Source of the DNA: Actinomycetota bacterium
GTDB taxonomy: Bacteria > Actinomycetota > Acidimicrobiia > Acidimicrobiales > CAIXPF01
Assembly (NCBI GenBank): GCA_016870475.1
Contig: VGBO01000001.1
Location: forward strand, 67,515 to 112,145
Direction: 5' to 3'
Length of the DNA: 44,631 nt
Shown: positions 1-7,674 of the stretch, one piece after another
Layout of the letters: every line of letters begins with the position of its first letter
How positions within the stretch are numbered: the first letter of the stretch is position 1
Made by a program: the position numbers and the translations under genes
Notes under the pieces: generated by a model
Seen by the model: the letters and a program-made list of their open reading frames with translations, nothing else
Told to the model about the DNA's origin: nothing
The model's database searches: none

Positions 1-305
1 GTGCCGCGGTCGCCGGGGCGGTCGTGAACGCCCGGCTCGGCAGCGAGCTCGCCGAGCGCGTCGAGGCCGAACGGCTCGCGTCCTTCGGCGGCGCCGAAGG
101 TCTCCTGCGATCCCCGAAGGTGGTGCGTGACCTGCCGACCGATCTGCACGACGCCGTCGGCGAATCGGTCACCGTGGCGGTGACCTCCACGTTCCGGTGG
201 GCGGTCCCCGTCATGCTGCTGCTCATCGTGCTCGCGCTCCTCGTCCGCGAGGCGCCGCTGCGCACCATGTCCGCCATGCAGTCCCAGCAGGCCCCGCCGG
301 AGTAG
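1..305 (+). CDS. MFS drug exporter, C-terminal fragment (EmrB/QacA type)
   Basis: This is the 3' end of a gene that begins before the window; the reading frame is open from the left edge (codons from base 3). The visible ~100 residues start AAVAGAVVNARLGSEL, which resembles the conserved region before the last helix of 14-TM DHA2 exporters. A single hydrophobic helix (roughly AVPVMLLLIVLALLV) follows, then the family-typical cytoplasmic end EAPLRT. By family it would be a proton-driven exporter of small lipophilic compounds in the inner membrane; the substrate cannot be read from this fragment. It ends 23 bases before the convergent cysS stop. Confidence 0.6.
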   Translation, partial: AAVAGAVVNARLGSELAERVEAERLASFGGAEGLLRSPKVVRDLPTDLHDAVGESVTVAVTSTFRWAVPVMLLLIVLALLVREAPLRTMSAMQSQQAPPE

Positions 306-328
306 GCGACCCGCCGGCCGACCGTCCG

Positions 329-1690
329 CTACACCCGGCGGAGGGTTGCGCCGTCGGCACCGTCCTCGACGATCCAGCCGAGGGCACGCAGCTCGTCGCG
401 CAGACGGTCCGACTCGGCGAAGTCCTTCGCGGCACGAGCCGTGCGACGGGCTTCGGCGAGCGCCAGCACCCGGACGTCGGGCGGCGACACGTCACGCTCG
501 CGCAACTCGAGGCCGACCGCCGCGCACATCGACCGCACGGCGGCGGCGAGAGGACCGACAGTCGAGTCGTCCTCGAGGTCGAGCGCGGCGTTGGCCTGAC
601 GGATCGTGCGGAACATCACGTCGAGCCCACCGGGGGTGTTGAGATCGTCGTCCATCGCCGTGCGGAACGCGTCGAGCGTCGCCGGGTCGGCGGCCACACC
701 GTCATCCGCGAAGTCGGCGGTCCGCCGCGCGAACGCGTCGAGGCGGTCGAGCTGACGTTCCGCATCGGCCACGGTCGCCTCGGTCACCTCGAGCGGTGAC
801 CGGTAGTGCGAACGCAACACGAGCAGCCGATAGGCGCGGGCGTCGTGACGATCGATCAGGTCCAAGAGGTTCGTGAAGTTGCCGAGCGACTTCGACATCT
901 TCTCCCCGCCCACCTCGACGAACCCGTTGTGCATCCAGTGGTGCGCGAACTCTCGGCCGCAGGCGATGGCCTGGGCGCGCTCGTTCTCGTGATGCGGGAA
1001 CGCGAGGTCCTGCCCGCCGCCGTGGAGGTCGAAACCTTCGCCGAGCAGATCGAGCGACATGACGACGCACTCGGTGTGCCAGCCCGGGCGACCATCGCCC
1101 CACGGCGAGGGCCACGTCGGCTCACCGGGCTTCGCGAGCTTCCACAGCACGAAATCGGTCGGGTTCCGCTTGTCCTCGAGCGCCTCCACGCGGGCGCCCG
1201 CCTGCAGCGAGTCGAGGGACTGCCGGGCGAGCAGGCCGTAGCCCTCGACCTGGTGGGTGTCGAGGTACACGCCGTCGGCCAGCACGTAGGCCTTGCCGTC
1301 GGCCACGAGACCGTCGACGAGCTCGACCATCCGGTCGACGAACTCCGTCGCCCGGGGGGCGACCGTCGGCCGCTTCACGCCGATCGCGTCCATCGCCTTC
1401 CACCAGATCGCCTCGCACCGCACGGCGATCTGCGCAGGGTCGCGTCCCTCCTGCTGGCCGCGCTCGATGATCTTGTCGTCGATGTCGGTGATGTTCGACA
1501 CGTAACGCACGTCGAACCCCGACCACTCGAGGTAGCGGCGCAGCACGTCGAACACGAGCGAGAACCGGCCGTGGCCGAGGTGCGGCGGGCCGTACACCGT
1601 CGGCCCGCACACGTACATCGACACCTTCTGCGGTTCACGGGTCCGGAACGGGACCACCTGGCCAACGGCGGTGTCGAAGAGGTGCAGCAC
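329..1690 (-). CDS. cysS: cysteinyl-tRNA synthetase
   Basis: Class Ia aminoacyl-tRNA synthetase that charges tRNA-Cys with cysteine in the cytoplasm. The 453-residue length is normal for the family. Visible signatures are YVCGPTVY, the HIGH-type motif HLGH at 37-40, YVSNITDIDDKII at about 63-75, GRPGWHTEC and HGGGQDLAFPHHENE, and KMSKS at 264-268. The four zinc ligands of the family are present as C28, C208, H233 and E237. The GTG start at 1690 is chosen because protein similarity begins exactly there (VLHLFDTA) and a TAGCCT box ends 7 nt upstream. The usual ECSAMS is ECVVMS here, a minor deviation. MshC, the mycothiol ligase paralog, is less likely because of the full length and CysS-specific motifs. 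Divergent from valS with 64 bp between starts. Confidence 0.95.
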   Translation of the reverse strand: MLHLFDTAVGQVVPFRTREPQKVSMYVCGPTVYGPPHLGHGRFSLVFDVLRRYLEWSGFDVRYVSNITDIDDKIIERGQQEGRDPAQIAVRCEAIWWKAMDAIGVKRPTVAPRATEFVDRMVELVDGLVADGKAYVLADGVYLDTHQVEGYGLLARQSLDSLQAGARVEALEDKRNPTDFVLWKLAKPGEPTWPSPWGDGRPGWHTECVVMSLDLLGEGFDLHGGGQDLAFPHHENERAQAIACGREFAHHWMHNGFVEVGGEKMSKSLGNFTNLLDLIDRHDARAYRLLVLRSHYRSPLEVTEATVADAERQLDRLDAFARRTADFADDGVAADPATLDAFRTAMDDDLNTPGGLDVMFRTIRQANAALDLEDDSTVGPLAAAVRSMCAAVGLELRERDVSPPDVRVLALAEARRTARAAKDFAESDRLRDELRALGWIVEDGADGATLRRV

Positions 1691-1697
1691 GGCCCGA

Positions 1698-1703
1698 AGG
1701 CTA
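1698..1703 (-). promoter_or_regulatory. -10 box TAGCCT for cysS
   Basis: TAGCCT on the minus strand ends 7 nt before the GTG at 1690, so the predicted transcript starts at or next to the start codon (leaderless). No consistent -35 element is visible. Confidence 0.6.
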
Positions 1704-1738
1704 CCCGCACCGGTTCTGGCATCGGGCCGGTCGGCGGG

Positions 1739-1744
1739 TACCCT
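1739..1744 (+). promoter_or_regulatory. -10 box TACCCT for valS
   Basis: TACCCT lies 10 nt before the ATG at 1755, which predicts a 5' leader of only a few bases. It lies back to back with the cysS box. Confidence 0.5.
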
Positions 1745-1754
1745 CTGGCCCACT

Positions 1755-4331
1755 ATGGCTACTGCCGGACGCCCCCGATCGGTCCCCGACAAGCCGTCCC
1801 TCGACGGCCTCGAAGCCCGCTGGGACGAGACCTGGGAGCGCGACGGCACGTACCGGTTCGCCGGCGCGTCGACCCGGGACGACGTGTACGCCATCGACAC
1901 CCCGCCCCCGACGGTGTCCGGGTCGCTGCACGTCGGCCACGTGTTCAGCTACACCCACACCGACACGATCGCCCGCTATCAGCGGATGCGCGGCAAGACC
2001 GTCTTCTATCCGATGGGCTGGGACGACAACGGGCTGCCGACCGAGCGTCGGGTGCAGAACCACTTCGGTGTGCGCTGCGACCCCTCCCTCCCCTACGACC
2101 CCACCTTCGAGCCGCCGACCGAGCCGCCGAAGGACCAGATCCCGGTCTCGCGGCCGAACTTCATCGAACTGTGCGAACGGCTCACCACCGAGGACGAGCG
2201 GGCCTTCGAAGCGTTGTTCCGCCGGCTCGGCCTCTCCGTCGACTGGCACCACCTCTACGCCACCATCGACGAGCGCAGCCGTCGGGCCTCGCAGCGGGCG
2301 TTCCTGCGCAACCTCGCCCGGGGCGAGGCCTACCAGCAGGAAGCCCCCACGCTGTGGGACGTCGACTTCCGCACCGCCGTCGCGCAGGCCGAGCTCGAGG
2401 ATCGCGACCAGCCCGGCGCCTACCACACCCTCGCGTTCGCCCGGACCGACGGCAGCGGGGACATCCGGATCGACACGACCCGCCCCGAGCTGCTGCCCGC
2501 CTGCGTCGCCCTCGTCGCCCACCCCGACGACGCCCGCTACCAGCCGCTCTTCGGCACGAGTGTGCGCACCCCCGTGTTCGGCGTCGACGTGCCCGTGCTC
2601 GCCCACCCCCTCGCCGACCCCGAGAAGGGCACCGGCATTGCGATGATCTGCACGTTCGGTGACACCACCGACGTGATCTGGTGGCGTGAGCTCGCGCTGC
2701 CGGCCCGGCCCGTCGTCGGTCACGACGGTCGCATCCTCGCCGAGGTCCCGACGTGGATCACCGACGAGGCGGGCCGTGCGGCGTACTCGGCGCTCGCCGG
2801 CAAGACCGTGAAGTCGGCGCAGACGGCCGTCGTGGAAGCGGCACGCGACTCGGGAGCCCTCATCGGCGACCCGCGACCGATCACCCACCCGGTGAAGTTC
2901 TTCGAGAAGGGAAGCCGCCCGCTCGAGATCGTGACGACCCGCCAGTGGTACATCCGCAACGGCGGCCGCGACGCGGATCTTCGCGACGCGCTCATCGACC
3001 GGGGTCGCTCGCTGCGCTGGCACCCCGACCACATGCGTCACCGCTACGAGAACTGGGTCGCCGGCCTCAACGGCGACTGGCTGATCTCCCGGCAGCGGTT
3101 CTTCGGCGTGCCCGTCCCCTTGTGGTACCCCCTCCACGCCGACGGCAGCGTCGACCACGACCACCCGATCGCCCCCGCCGAGGCGGACCTCCCCATCGAC
3201 CCCTCGACCGACGTGCCGCCCGGCTACGTCGCCGACCAGCGGGGCGTCCCCGGCGGGTTCGCCGGCGACCCCGACGTGATGGACACCTGGGCAACGTCGT
3301 CGCTCACCCCCCAGATCGCCGGCCGATGGGAGGACGACCCCGACCTGTTCGCCCTCGTGTTCCCGATGGACCTGCGTCCCCAGGGGCACGACATCATCCG
3401 CACGTGGCTCTTCTCCACCGTGGTGCGCGCCCACGCGGAGCACAGCAGCCTCCCCTGGACCGACGCCGCGCTGTCGGGCTGGATCCTCGATCCCGACCGC
3501 AAGAAGATGTCGAAGTCGAAGGGCAACGTCGTCACGCCGATGCACCTGTTCGACCAGTACGGCGCCGACGCCGTGCGCTACTGGTCGGCCTCCGCCCGTC
3601 CCGGCACCGACACCGCCTTCGACGAAGGCCAGATGAAGATCGGCCGTCGGCTCGCCATCAAGCTGCTGAACGCGTCGAAGTTCGCGCTCGGCCTCGGCGG
3701 CGCCGACGCCCCGCCCACGAGCCTCGACGACATCACCGCCCCGCTCGACAAGGCGCTCCTCGTCCGTCTCGCCGCTCTCGTCGACGATGCCACCGCGGCA
3801 TTCGACGGCTACGACTACGCCCGAGCGCTCGAACGCACCGAAGCGTTCTTCTGGGACTTCTGCGACAACTACCTCGAGCTCGTCAAGGGTCGCGCCTACG
3901 CCACGCAGGGGCCCGACGCGGCTGCGTCGGCCCGCGCCGCGCTCGAGGTCGCCCTCGACACGTTGCTCCGCCTGTTCGCCCCGTTCCTCCCCTTCGCCAC
4001 CGAAGAGGTGTGGTCGTGGTGGAAGGACGGGTCCGTGCACCGGGCGGCGTGGCCGTCGGGGACCGACGTGCGTGCCGCCGCCGGCGCAGACGCCGACCCC
4101 GACGTCTACCGCACGGCGTGCGAGGTCACCTCGGCGATCCGTCGCACGAAGACCGAGGCGAAGAAGTCGATGCGGGCACCCGCCGCACTCGTCGTCGTCC
4201 TGGCCACCGCCACCGAGATCGCCGCGGTCGAGGCCGCCCGCTCCGACCTCATGGAGTCCTCCGGCATCGCCGAGCTGCGCACGGGCGCTGCCGAGGAGCT
4301 CGCCGTCGCCGTCACCCTCGCCGAGGACTGA
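1755..4331 (+). CDS. valS: valyl-tRNA synthetase, archaeal-type
   Basis: Class Ia synthetase charging tRNA-Val, 858 residues. HIGH appears as HVGH at 59-62 within PPPTVSGSLHVGH, and KMSKS is at 584-588. The N-terminal block (PPPTVSG, FSYTHTDTIARY, PMGWDDNGLPTERRVQ) matches the archaeal/rickettsial form of ValRS. The usual bacterial form reads PPPNVTGSLHMGHA and PGTDHAGIATQ. The protein ends soon after the anticodon-binding domain with no long C-terminal coiled coil, as expected for that form. An editing (CP1) domain is present between the halves of the Rossmann fold (about 210-430). The ATG at 1755 is chosen by the -10 box and by where homology begins; an earlier in-frame ATG at 1671 lies inside cysS. 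The gene ends 15 bp before mscS, convergently. Confidence 0.93.
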   Translation: MATAGRPRSVPDKPSLDGLEARWDETWERDGTYRFAGASTRDDVYAIDTPPPTVSGSLHVGHVFSYTHTDTIARYQRMRGKTVFYPMGWDDNGLPTERRVQNHFGVRCDPSLPYDPTFEPPTEPPKDQIPVSRPNFIELCERLTTEDERAFEALFRRLGLSVDWHHLYATIDERSRRASQRAFLRNLARGEAYQQEAPTLWDVDFRTAVAQAELEDRDQPGAYHTLAFARTDGSGDIRIDTTRPELLPACVALVAHPDDARYQPLFGTSVRTPVFGVDVPVLAHPLADPEKGTGIAMICTFGDTTDVIWWRELALPARPVVGHDGRILAEVPTWITDEAGRAAYSALAGKTVKSAQTAVVEAARDSGALIGDPRPITHPVKFFEKGSRPLEIVTTRQWYIRNGGRDADLRDALIDRGRSLRWHPDHMRHRYENWVAGLNGDWLISRQRFFGVPVPLWYPLHADGSVDHDHPIAPAEADLPIDPSTDVPPGYVADQRGVPGGFAGDPDVMDTWATSSLTPQIAGRWEDDPDLFALVFPMDLRPQGHDIIRTWLFSTVVRAHAEHSSLPWTDAALSGWILDPDRKKMSKSKGNVVTPMHLFDQYGADAVRYWSASARPGTDTAFDEGQMKIGRRLAIKLLNASKFALGLGGADAPPTSLDDITAPLDKALLVRLAALVDDATAAFDGYDYARALERTEAFFWDFCDNYLELVKGRAYATQGPDAAASARAALEVALDTLLRLFAPFLPFATEEVWSWWKDGSVHRAAWPSGTDVRAAAGADADPDVYRTACEVTSAIRRTKTEAKKSMRAPAALVVVLATATEIAAVEAARSDLMESSGIAELRTGAAEELAVAVTLAED

Positions 4332-4346
4332 CCGGCCCGGCCGCTC

Positions 4347-4988
4347 TCAGCGGTTCGCCTGCGAACGGTTGCCGACCCGGCGGATCTCGCTGTTCGGCAC
4401 GTGCCACACGGTGCCGTCCTCGTCGCGGATCCGCACGCGACGCAGCGACATCGCCTCGACGACCCCCGTCGCCGCACCGACGTCGACAAGGTCGCCGACC
4501 CCGAGCTGGTCCTCGAGCAGCAGGAACGCACCGGACACGTAGTCCTTCACGAGCGTCTGCGCGCCGAAGCCGATCGCGAGACCGACGACACCGGCCGAGG
4601 CGAGCAGCGGCGCCAGGTTCACCCCGAGCTCACCGAGCGCGGCGAAGGAGGCGAAGAGCACGACGAACCCGGTGACCGCGCCGACGGCAACCTGCGCGAG
4701 CGTGCCCTTCCGGCTCACGAGGCGCTGCCGCTGCGCCGCCGCGTCCGCTCCCGTCACCTCCTCGGACTGGGCGGCCTCCCACCGGCCGAGCGCCCGACCG
4801 AGGACACCTCGCAGCACTCGCTGTGCCACGAAGGCGACGACCACGATCACCGCCACGCGCAACGGGGTGCCCATCGCCCAGTCGACGAGGCCCGCCACGC
4901 TGTCGCTCGCTCCGGCGTCGACGAGCGCCGAGCACAGCGCCGTCGGCCGGTTCACGCAGGTCACCGCCGCCATGATCCCCGTCGCCAT
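4347..4988 (-). CDS. short MscS-family mechanosensitive channel
   Basis: Small-conductance mechanosensitive channel homolog, 213 residues, in the inner membrane; the family releases solutes on hypo-osmotic shock. Hydrophobic segments lie at about 40-60, 105-130 and 135-155. The pore-helix region is recognisable (LLASAGVVGLAIGFGAQ, then VKDYVSGAFLLLEDQ), followed by the beta-domain segment GDLVDV and WHVPNSEIRRVGN. The protein stops a few residues after that, so the C-terminal alpha/beta cage domain (usually another 80-100 residues) is missing. No continuation is available because the convergent valS ends only 15 bp away. The ATG at 4988 is preferred over the GTG at 5009 because TAGCGT ends exactly 7 nt upstream. 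Expression and function are uncertain. Confidence 0.85.
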   Translation of the reverse strand: MATGIMAAVTCVNRPTALCSALVDAGASDSVAGLVDWAMGTPLRVAVIVVVAFVAQRVLRGVLGRALGRWEAAQSEEVTGADAAAQRQRLVSRKGTLAQVAVGAVTGFVVLFASFAALGELGVNLAPLLASAGVVGLAIGFGAQTLVKDYVSGAFLLLEDQLGVGDLVDVGAATGVVEAMSLRRVRIRDEDGTVWHVPNSEIRRVGNRSQANR

Positions 4989-4995
4989 AGCGCCG

Positions 4996-5001
4996 ACGCT
5001 A
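4996..5001 (-). promoter_or_regulatory. -10 box TAGCGT for mscS
   Basis: TAGCGT on the minus strand, 7 nt before the ATG at 4988. It fits a leaderless transcript and selects that start. Confidence 0.6.
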
Positions 5002-5031
5002 CCGCCCACCGCCGCACCCCGGGCGACCAGC

Positions 5032-5070
5032 TAGCGTTCCCCGGGCACCGCAGGACGACACCCGGGGGGA
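5032..5070 (+). promoter_or_regulatory. -10 box and Shine-Dalgarno leader of crotonase gene
   Basis: TAGCGT at 5032-5037 is followed by a leader of about 30 nt and a strong purine run GGGGGGA at 5064-5070, 3-4 nt before the ATG at 5074. This is one of the few genes here with a conventional leadered arrangement. Confidence 0.5.
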
Positions 5071-5073
5071 ACG

Positions 5074-5847
5074 ATGTCCACGCCCAGCTTCACCGATCTC
5101 GAGTTCAGCATCGGCGACGACTACGTCGCCACCGTCGAGATCGCCCGACCGCCGCACAACTACTTCGACCATGCCCTCATCGGGTCGCTCGCCGACGCGT
5201 TCACCTTCTGCGACGGCGACGACCGCGTGCGTGCCATCGTGCTGTGCGCGCAGGGCAAGTCGTTCTGCGCAGGGGCGAACTTCAACGCCCCCCGGGACGG
5301 CCAGACCCAACCCGGCAACCTCTACCGCGAGGCCGTGAAGCTCTTCGAGACGAAGACCCCCGTCGTGGCTGCCGTGCAAGGCGCAGCGATCGGTGGTGGC
5401 CTCGGCGTGGCCCTCATGCCGGACTTCCGCATCGCGAGCCCCGAGGCCCGCTTCGCAGCGAACTTCGCCCGCCTCGGGTTCCACCAGGGGTTCGGCCTGT
5501 CGGTCACCCTGCCGGGCATCGTCGGCCAGCAGGTCGCCCTCGACATGCTCTACACCGGGCGTCGTCTCAACGGTGAGGAAGCCCTCCAGGTGGGCCTGTG
5601 CGACCGGCTCGTCCCCGCCGAGGACCTGCGCGCCGAGGCGCACGCGTTCGCCCTCGAGATCGCCCGCTCCGCCCCGCTTGCGGTGCGCTCGATCCGCCAG
5701 ACCATGCGCGGCGACCTCGCCGCCAAGGTGAAGGCGGCCACCGATCATGAACTCGCCGAGCAGGACCGTCTCCGGTCGACGGAGGACTTCAAGGAAGGCG
5801 TGAAGGCGACGGCAGAGCGTCGCCTTCCCGACTTCAAGGGGCGCTAG
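5074..5847 (+). CDS. enoyl-CoA hydratase/isomerase-family protein
   Basis: Crotonase-fold protein of 257 residues, which would act on acyl-CoA thioesters in the cytoplasm. Oxyanion-hole segments are visible: SFCAGANF and AAIGGGLGVALMPDFRIAS. The two glutamates used by true enoyl-CoA hydratases are not in place: the GGGxE position is Gly (GGGLGVAL) and the later PE position reads AANFARLG. It is therefore more likely an isomerase, a thioesterase/hydrolase-type crotonase or an uncharacterised member. The C-terminus (EDFKEGVKATAERRLPDFKGR) is typical of the family. The ATG at 5074 has a strong Shine-Dalgarno sequence. Monocistronic between divergent mscS and convergent rpmE. Confidence 0.85.
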   Translation: MSTPSFTDLEFSIGDDYVATVEIARPPHNYFDHALIGSLADAFTFCDGDDRVRAIVLCAQGKSFCAGANFNAPRDGQTQPGNLYREAVKLFETKTPVVAAVQGAAIGGGLGVALMPDFRIASPEARFAANFARLGFHQGFGLSVTLPGIVGQQVALDMLYTGRRLNGEEALQVGLCDRLVPAEDLRAEAHAFALEIARSAPLAVRSIRQTMRGDLAAKVKAATDHELAEQDRLRSTEDFKEGVKATAERRLPDFKGR

Positions 5848-5854
5848 GCCCGAA

Positions 5855-5869
5855 CGGCGCAGGGCGCCG
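5855..5869. terminator. small GC hairpin between convergent genes
   Basis: CGGCGC and GCGCCG form a 6-bp stem with an AGG loop, between the crotonase stop at 5847 and the rpmE stop at 5875. There is no T-run, so this is only a weak candidate for a bidirectional terminator. Confidence 0.25.
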
Positions 5870-5874
5870 GGCGG

Positions 5875-6126
5875 TCAGCCCTTGCGGCGGCCGTACCGGC
5901 GCTCGAAGCGCTCGACACGACCTGCGGTGTCGACGATCGTCATCGTGCCCGTGAAGAACGGGTGGCTGCGATGGCTGATCTCGACCTTGGCGAGAGGGTA
6001 CGTGTTGCCGTCCTCCCACACCGTCGTGTCGTTGGTCTGCACCGTCGAGCGGGTGATGAAGGAGTAGTTGGCCTGCGTGTCGAGAAACACGACCGGGCGG
6101 TACTCGGGATGGATGTCCTTCTTCAT
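5875..6126 (-). CDS. rpmE: 50S ribosomal protein L31, zinc-free (type B-like)
   Basis: Ribosomal protein L31, 83 residues, at the intersubunit bridge of the large subunit. It begins MKKDIHPEYRPVVF and has the conserved SHPFFTG followed by DTAGRVERFERRYG. The protein has no cysteine at all, so the zinc-binding CxxC of type A L31 is absent. This is the zinc-independent C-minus form, which in many bacteria replaces the zinc form during zinc starvation; whether a second copy exists elsewhere cannot be seen here. The ATG at 6126 has a GAGGG Shine-Dalgarno sequence 5 nt upstream and a leader, unlike the leaderless genes around it. Divergent from the DUF3039 gene. Confidence 0.95.
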   Translation of the reverse strand: MKKDIHPEYRPVVFLDTQANYSFITRSTVQTNDTTVWEDGNTYPLAKVEISHRSHPFFTGTMTIVDTAGRVERFERRYGRRKG

Positions 6127-6131
6127 GGCGA

Positions 6132-6166
6132 CCCTCGCACTTCAGCTGCAGCGGCCTATCAGTATG
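6132..6166 (-). promoter_or_regulatory. rpmE leader: SD GAGGG and -10 candidate CATACT
   Basis: Minus-strand GAGGG at 6132-6136 lies 5 nt before the rpmE ATG. A -10 candidate CATACT at 6161-6166 would give a leader of roughly 28 nt. I saw no clear palindromic Zur-like operator. Confidence 0.4.
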
Positions 6167-6203
6167 CCCGGTCCACCGGCGCGATCCGAAACCGCGGGCC
6201 GGG

Positions 6204-6209
6204 TAGCGT
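6204..6209 (+). promoter_or_regulatory. -10 box TAGCGT for DUF3039-serB
   Basis: TAGCGT ends 7 nt before the GTG at 6217. It overlaps the alternative GTG at 6208, which rules that start out if the box is real. Confidence 0.6.
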
Positions 6210-6216
6210 GTCCGAC

Positions 6217-6459
6217 GTGACGGACACCCTCACCCCGACCCCGGTGCAGGACCCCGAGCTCACCGACGGTGAGGAGGGCGACCACGACCGGTACTCGCAC
6301 TACGTGCGCAAGTCCGACATGATGCGCGCGGCGGTCGAGGGCGTCCCGGCGACGGCGTTGTGCGGCAAGAAGTGGATCCCCAACCGCGACCCGGAGCGCT
6401 ACCCCGTGTGCGCCACGTGCAAGGAGATCTACGACGCACTCAAGGCCGCCGGCCGCTGA
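6217..6459 (+). CDS. DUF3039-domain protein, small zinc-binding
   Basis: Small protein of 80 residues of the actinobacterial DUF3039 family, function unknown. It has a conserved His region (SHYVRKSDMM), an ALCGKKWIPNRDPERYPVC core and a CATC motif. Together these suggest a single zinc site with one His and three or four Cys ligands. The N-terminal ~25 residues are acidic and probably unstructured. The GTG at 6217 is selected by the -10 box 7 nt upstream; the GTG at 6208 would add three residues. serB starts 13 nt after the stop with its own Shine-Dalgarno sequence, so the two genes probably form an operon. Divergent from zinc-free rpmE. Confidence 0.85.
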   Translation: MTDTLTPTPVQDPELTDGEEGDHDRYSHYVRKSDMMRAAVEGVPATALCGKKWIPNRDPERYPVCATCKEIYDALKAAGR

Positions 6460-6472
6460 GCGGGAGTCCGAC

Positions 6473-7663
6473 GTGCACCGCACCGCCATCGCGCACATCT
6501 CGGGTCCGGACCGCCCCGGCGTGCTCGCCGCACTCATGGACGTACTCGGCCGCCAAGGCGCCGACGTCCTCGACGTCGAACAGATCACGATCCGCGGGCG
6601 GCTGCTCCTCAGCGTCGCCCTCCGCATCCCCGATGCCCAGGACCCCTTCAAGGAGCTCCTCTACTACGGCTGGGAACACGGGCTCCAGGTCGACTTCCAA
6701 CTCGTGGACGACGGTGGCGACGTCACCCTCGTCGGCGGCCAGCGCCATGCCATCACCCTTCTCGGCGCCGAGCTCGGACCGGCGGCGTTCGGCGCCGCGG
6801 CCGGTGCGGTCGCCGCCTGTGGCGCCAACATCGACCGCATCACCTGCCTCGCCCACTACCCCGTCGAGGCCTACGAGCTGATCGTCTCCTCCACCGACAT
6901 CGCCCCGATCCGGGCCGGACTCGTCGCCGCGTCACGCACCCACCGCTTCGACGTGGCCGTGCAGCGCGAAGGCCTCGGGCGGCGGGCGCTGCGCCTCGTC
7001 GCGCTCGACGTCGACTCGACGCTCATCCAGGACGAGGTCATCGAGCTCCTCGCCGACGCGTGCGGCTGTCGCGAGGAGGTCGCGGCGGTGACCGCCCGGG
7101 CGATGGCCGGGGAGCTCGACTTCGAGGAATCGCTCCGTGCCCGGGTCGCGCTCCTCGCCGGACTCGATGCAGGGGTCATCGAGGAGGCACGCGCCCGCCT
7201 GCGTCTCACGCCGGGGGCGCGCACCTTCGTGCGCACGCTGCAGCGACTCGGGTTCCGCACGATGATCGTGTCCGGTGGGTTCACCCCCTTCACCGACCAC
7301 CTGCGCAACGAGCTCGGCATCGACCACGCGTACGCGAACGAGCTCGAGATCCTCGACGGCCGTCTCACCGGGCGGGTCGTCGGACCCGTCGTCGACCGCC
7401 GCCGCAAGGCCGCGATCCTGCGGGAGGTCGCCGCGGCCGAGGGCATCGATCTCGCCCAGACCGTCGCCGTCGGCGACGGCGCCAACGACCTCGAGATGCT
7501 CGCCGCCGCCGGGCTCGGCATCGCGTTCAACGCGAAGCCGGTCGTGCAGGACGCCGCCGACACAAGCGTGAGCGTCCCCTACCTCGACGCGATCCTGTTC
7601 GTGCTCGGCATCCGTCGTGGCGACGTCGTCGCCGCCGACCTCGCGGAACCCACCGGCAACTAG
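6473..7663 (+). CDS. serB: phosphoserine phosphatase with N-terminal ACT domains
   Basis: Hydrolyses O-phospho-L-serine to serine, the last step of serine synthesis. 396 residues, close to mycobacterial SerB2. The N-terminal ~165 residues form ACT-type regulatory sequence (IAHISGPDRPGVLAAL at about 7-22; second unit from about 84), usually used for amino-acid feedback. The HAD domain follows, with nucleophile D179 and acid D181 in LDVDST, motif II S267 in VSGGF, K312, and motif III GDGANDLEM with D335 and D339. The GTG at 6473 has GGGAG 6 nt upstream. The UAG stop at 7661-7663 doubles as the start of the -10 box of the next gene. Confidence 0.95.
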   Translation: MHRTAIAHISGPDRPGVLAALMDVLGRQGADVLDVEQITIRGRLLLSVALRIPDAQDPFKELLYYGWEHGLQVDFQLVDDGGDVTLVGGQRHAITLLGAELGPAAFGAAAGAVAACGANIDRITCLAHYPVEAYELIVSSTDIAPIRAGLVAASRTHRFDVAVQREGLGRRALRLVALDVDSTLIQDEVIELLADACGCREEVAAVTARAMAGELDFEESLRARVALLAGLDAGVIEEARARLRLTPGARTFVRTLQRLGFRTMIVSGGFTPFTDHLRNELGIDHAYANELEILDGRLTGRVVGPVVDRRRKAAILREVAAAEGIDLAQTVAVGDGANDLEMLAAAGLGIAFNAKPVVQDAADTSVSVPYLDAILFVLGIRRGDVVAADLAEPTGN

Positions 7664-7666
7664 GGT
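7661..7666 (+). promoter_or_regulatory. -10 box TAGGGT overlapping serB stop codon
   Basis: TAGGGT ends 8 nt before the ATG at 7675. Its first three bases are the UAG stop codon of serB. Confidence 0.6.
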
Positions 7667-7674
7667 CCGCGCCC

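Noticed and set aside
329-1690. MshC (mycothiol cysteine ligase) as identity of the cysS-like gene
   Set aside because: Length of 453 residues, four zinc ligands at CysS positions and CGPTVY, HENE and KMSKS blocks fit CysS better.
1701-4040. Long open frame (779 codons) opposite valS, and similar long frames opposite acnA (20075-22276) and the molybdopterin subunit (27831-30131)
   Set aside because: In very GC-rich DNA the antisense frame of a real gene is often open. These translations are low-complexity Arg/Gly/Val/Asp-rich and show no family motifs.
4347-4360. Frameshift as cause of the short MscS
   Set aside because: No adjacent in-frame continuation of MscS-like sequence is possible because valS coding begins 15 bp away on the other strand, so truncation rather than a simple frameshift is the better reading.
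6127-6203. Zur operator in front of zinc-free rpmE
   Set aside because: I looked for a palindromic AT-rich site and found none clear enough to report.
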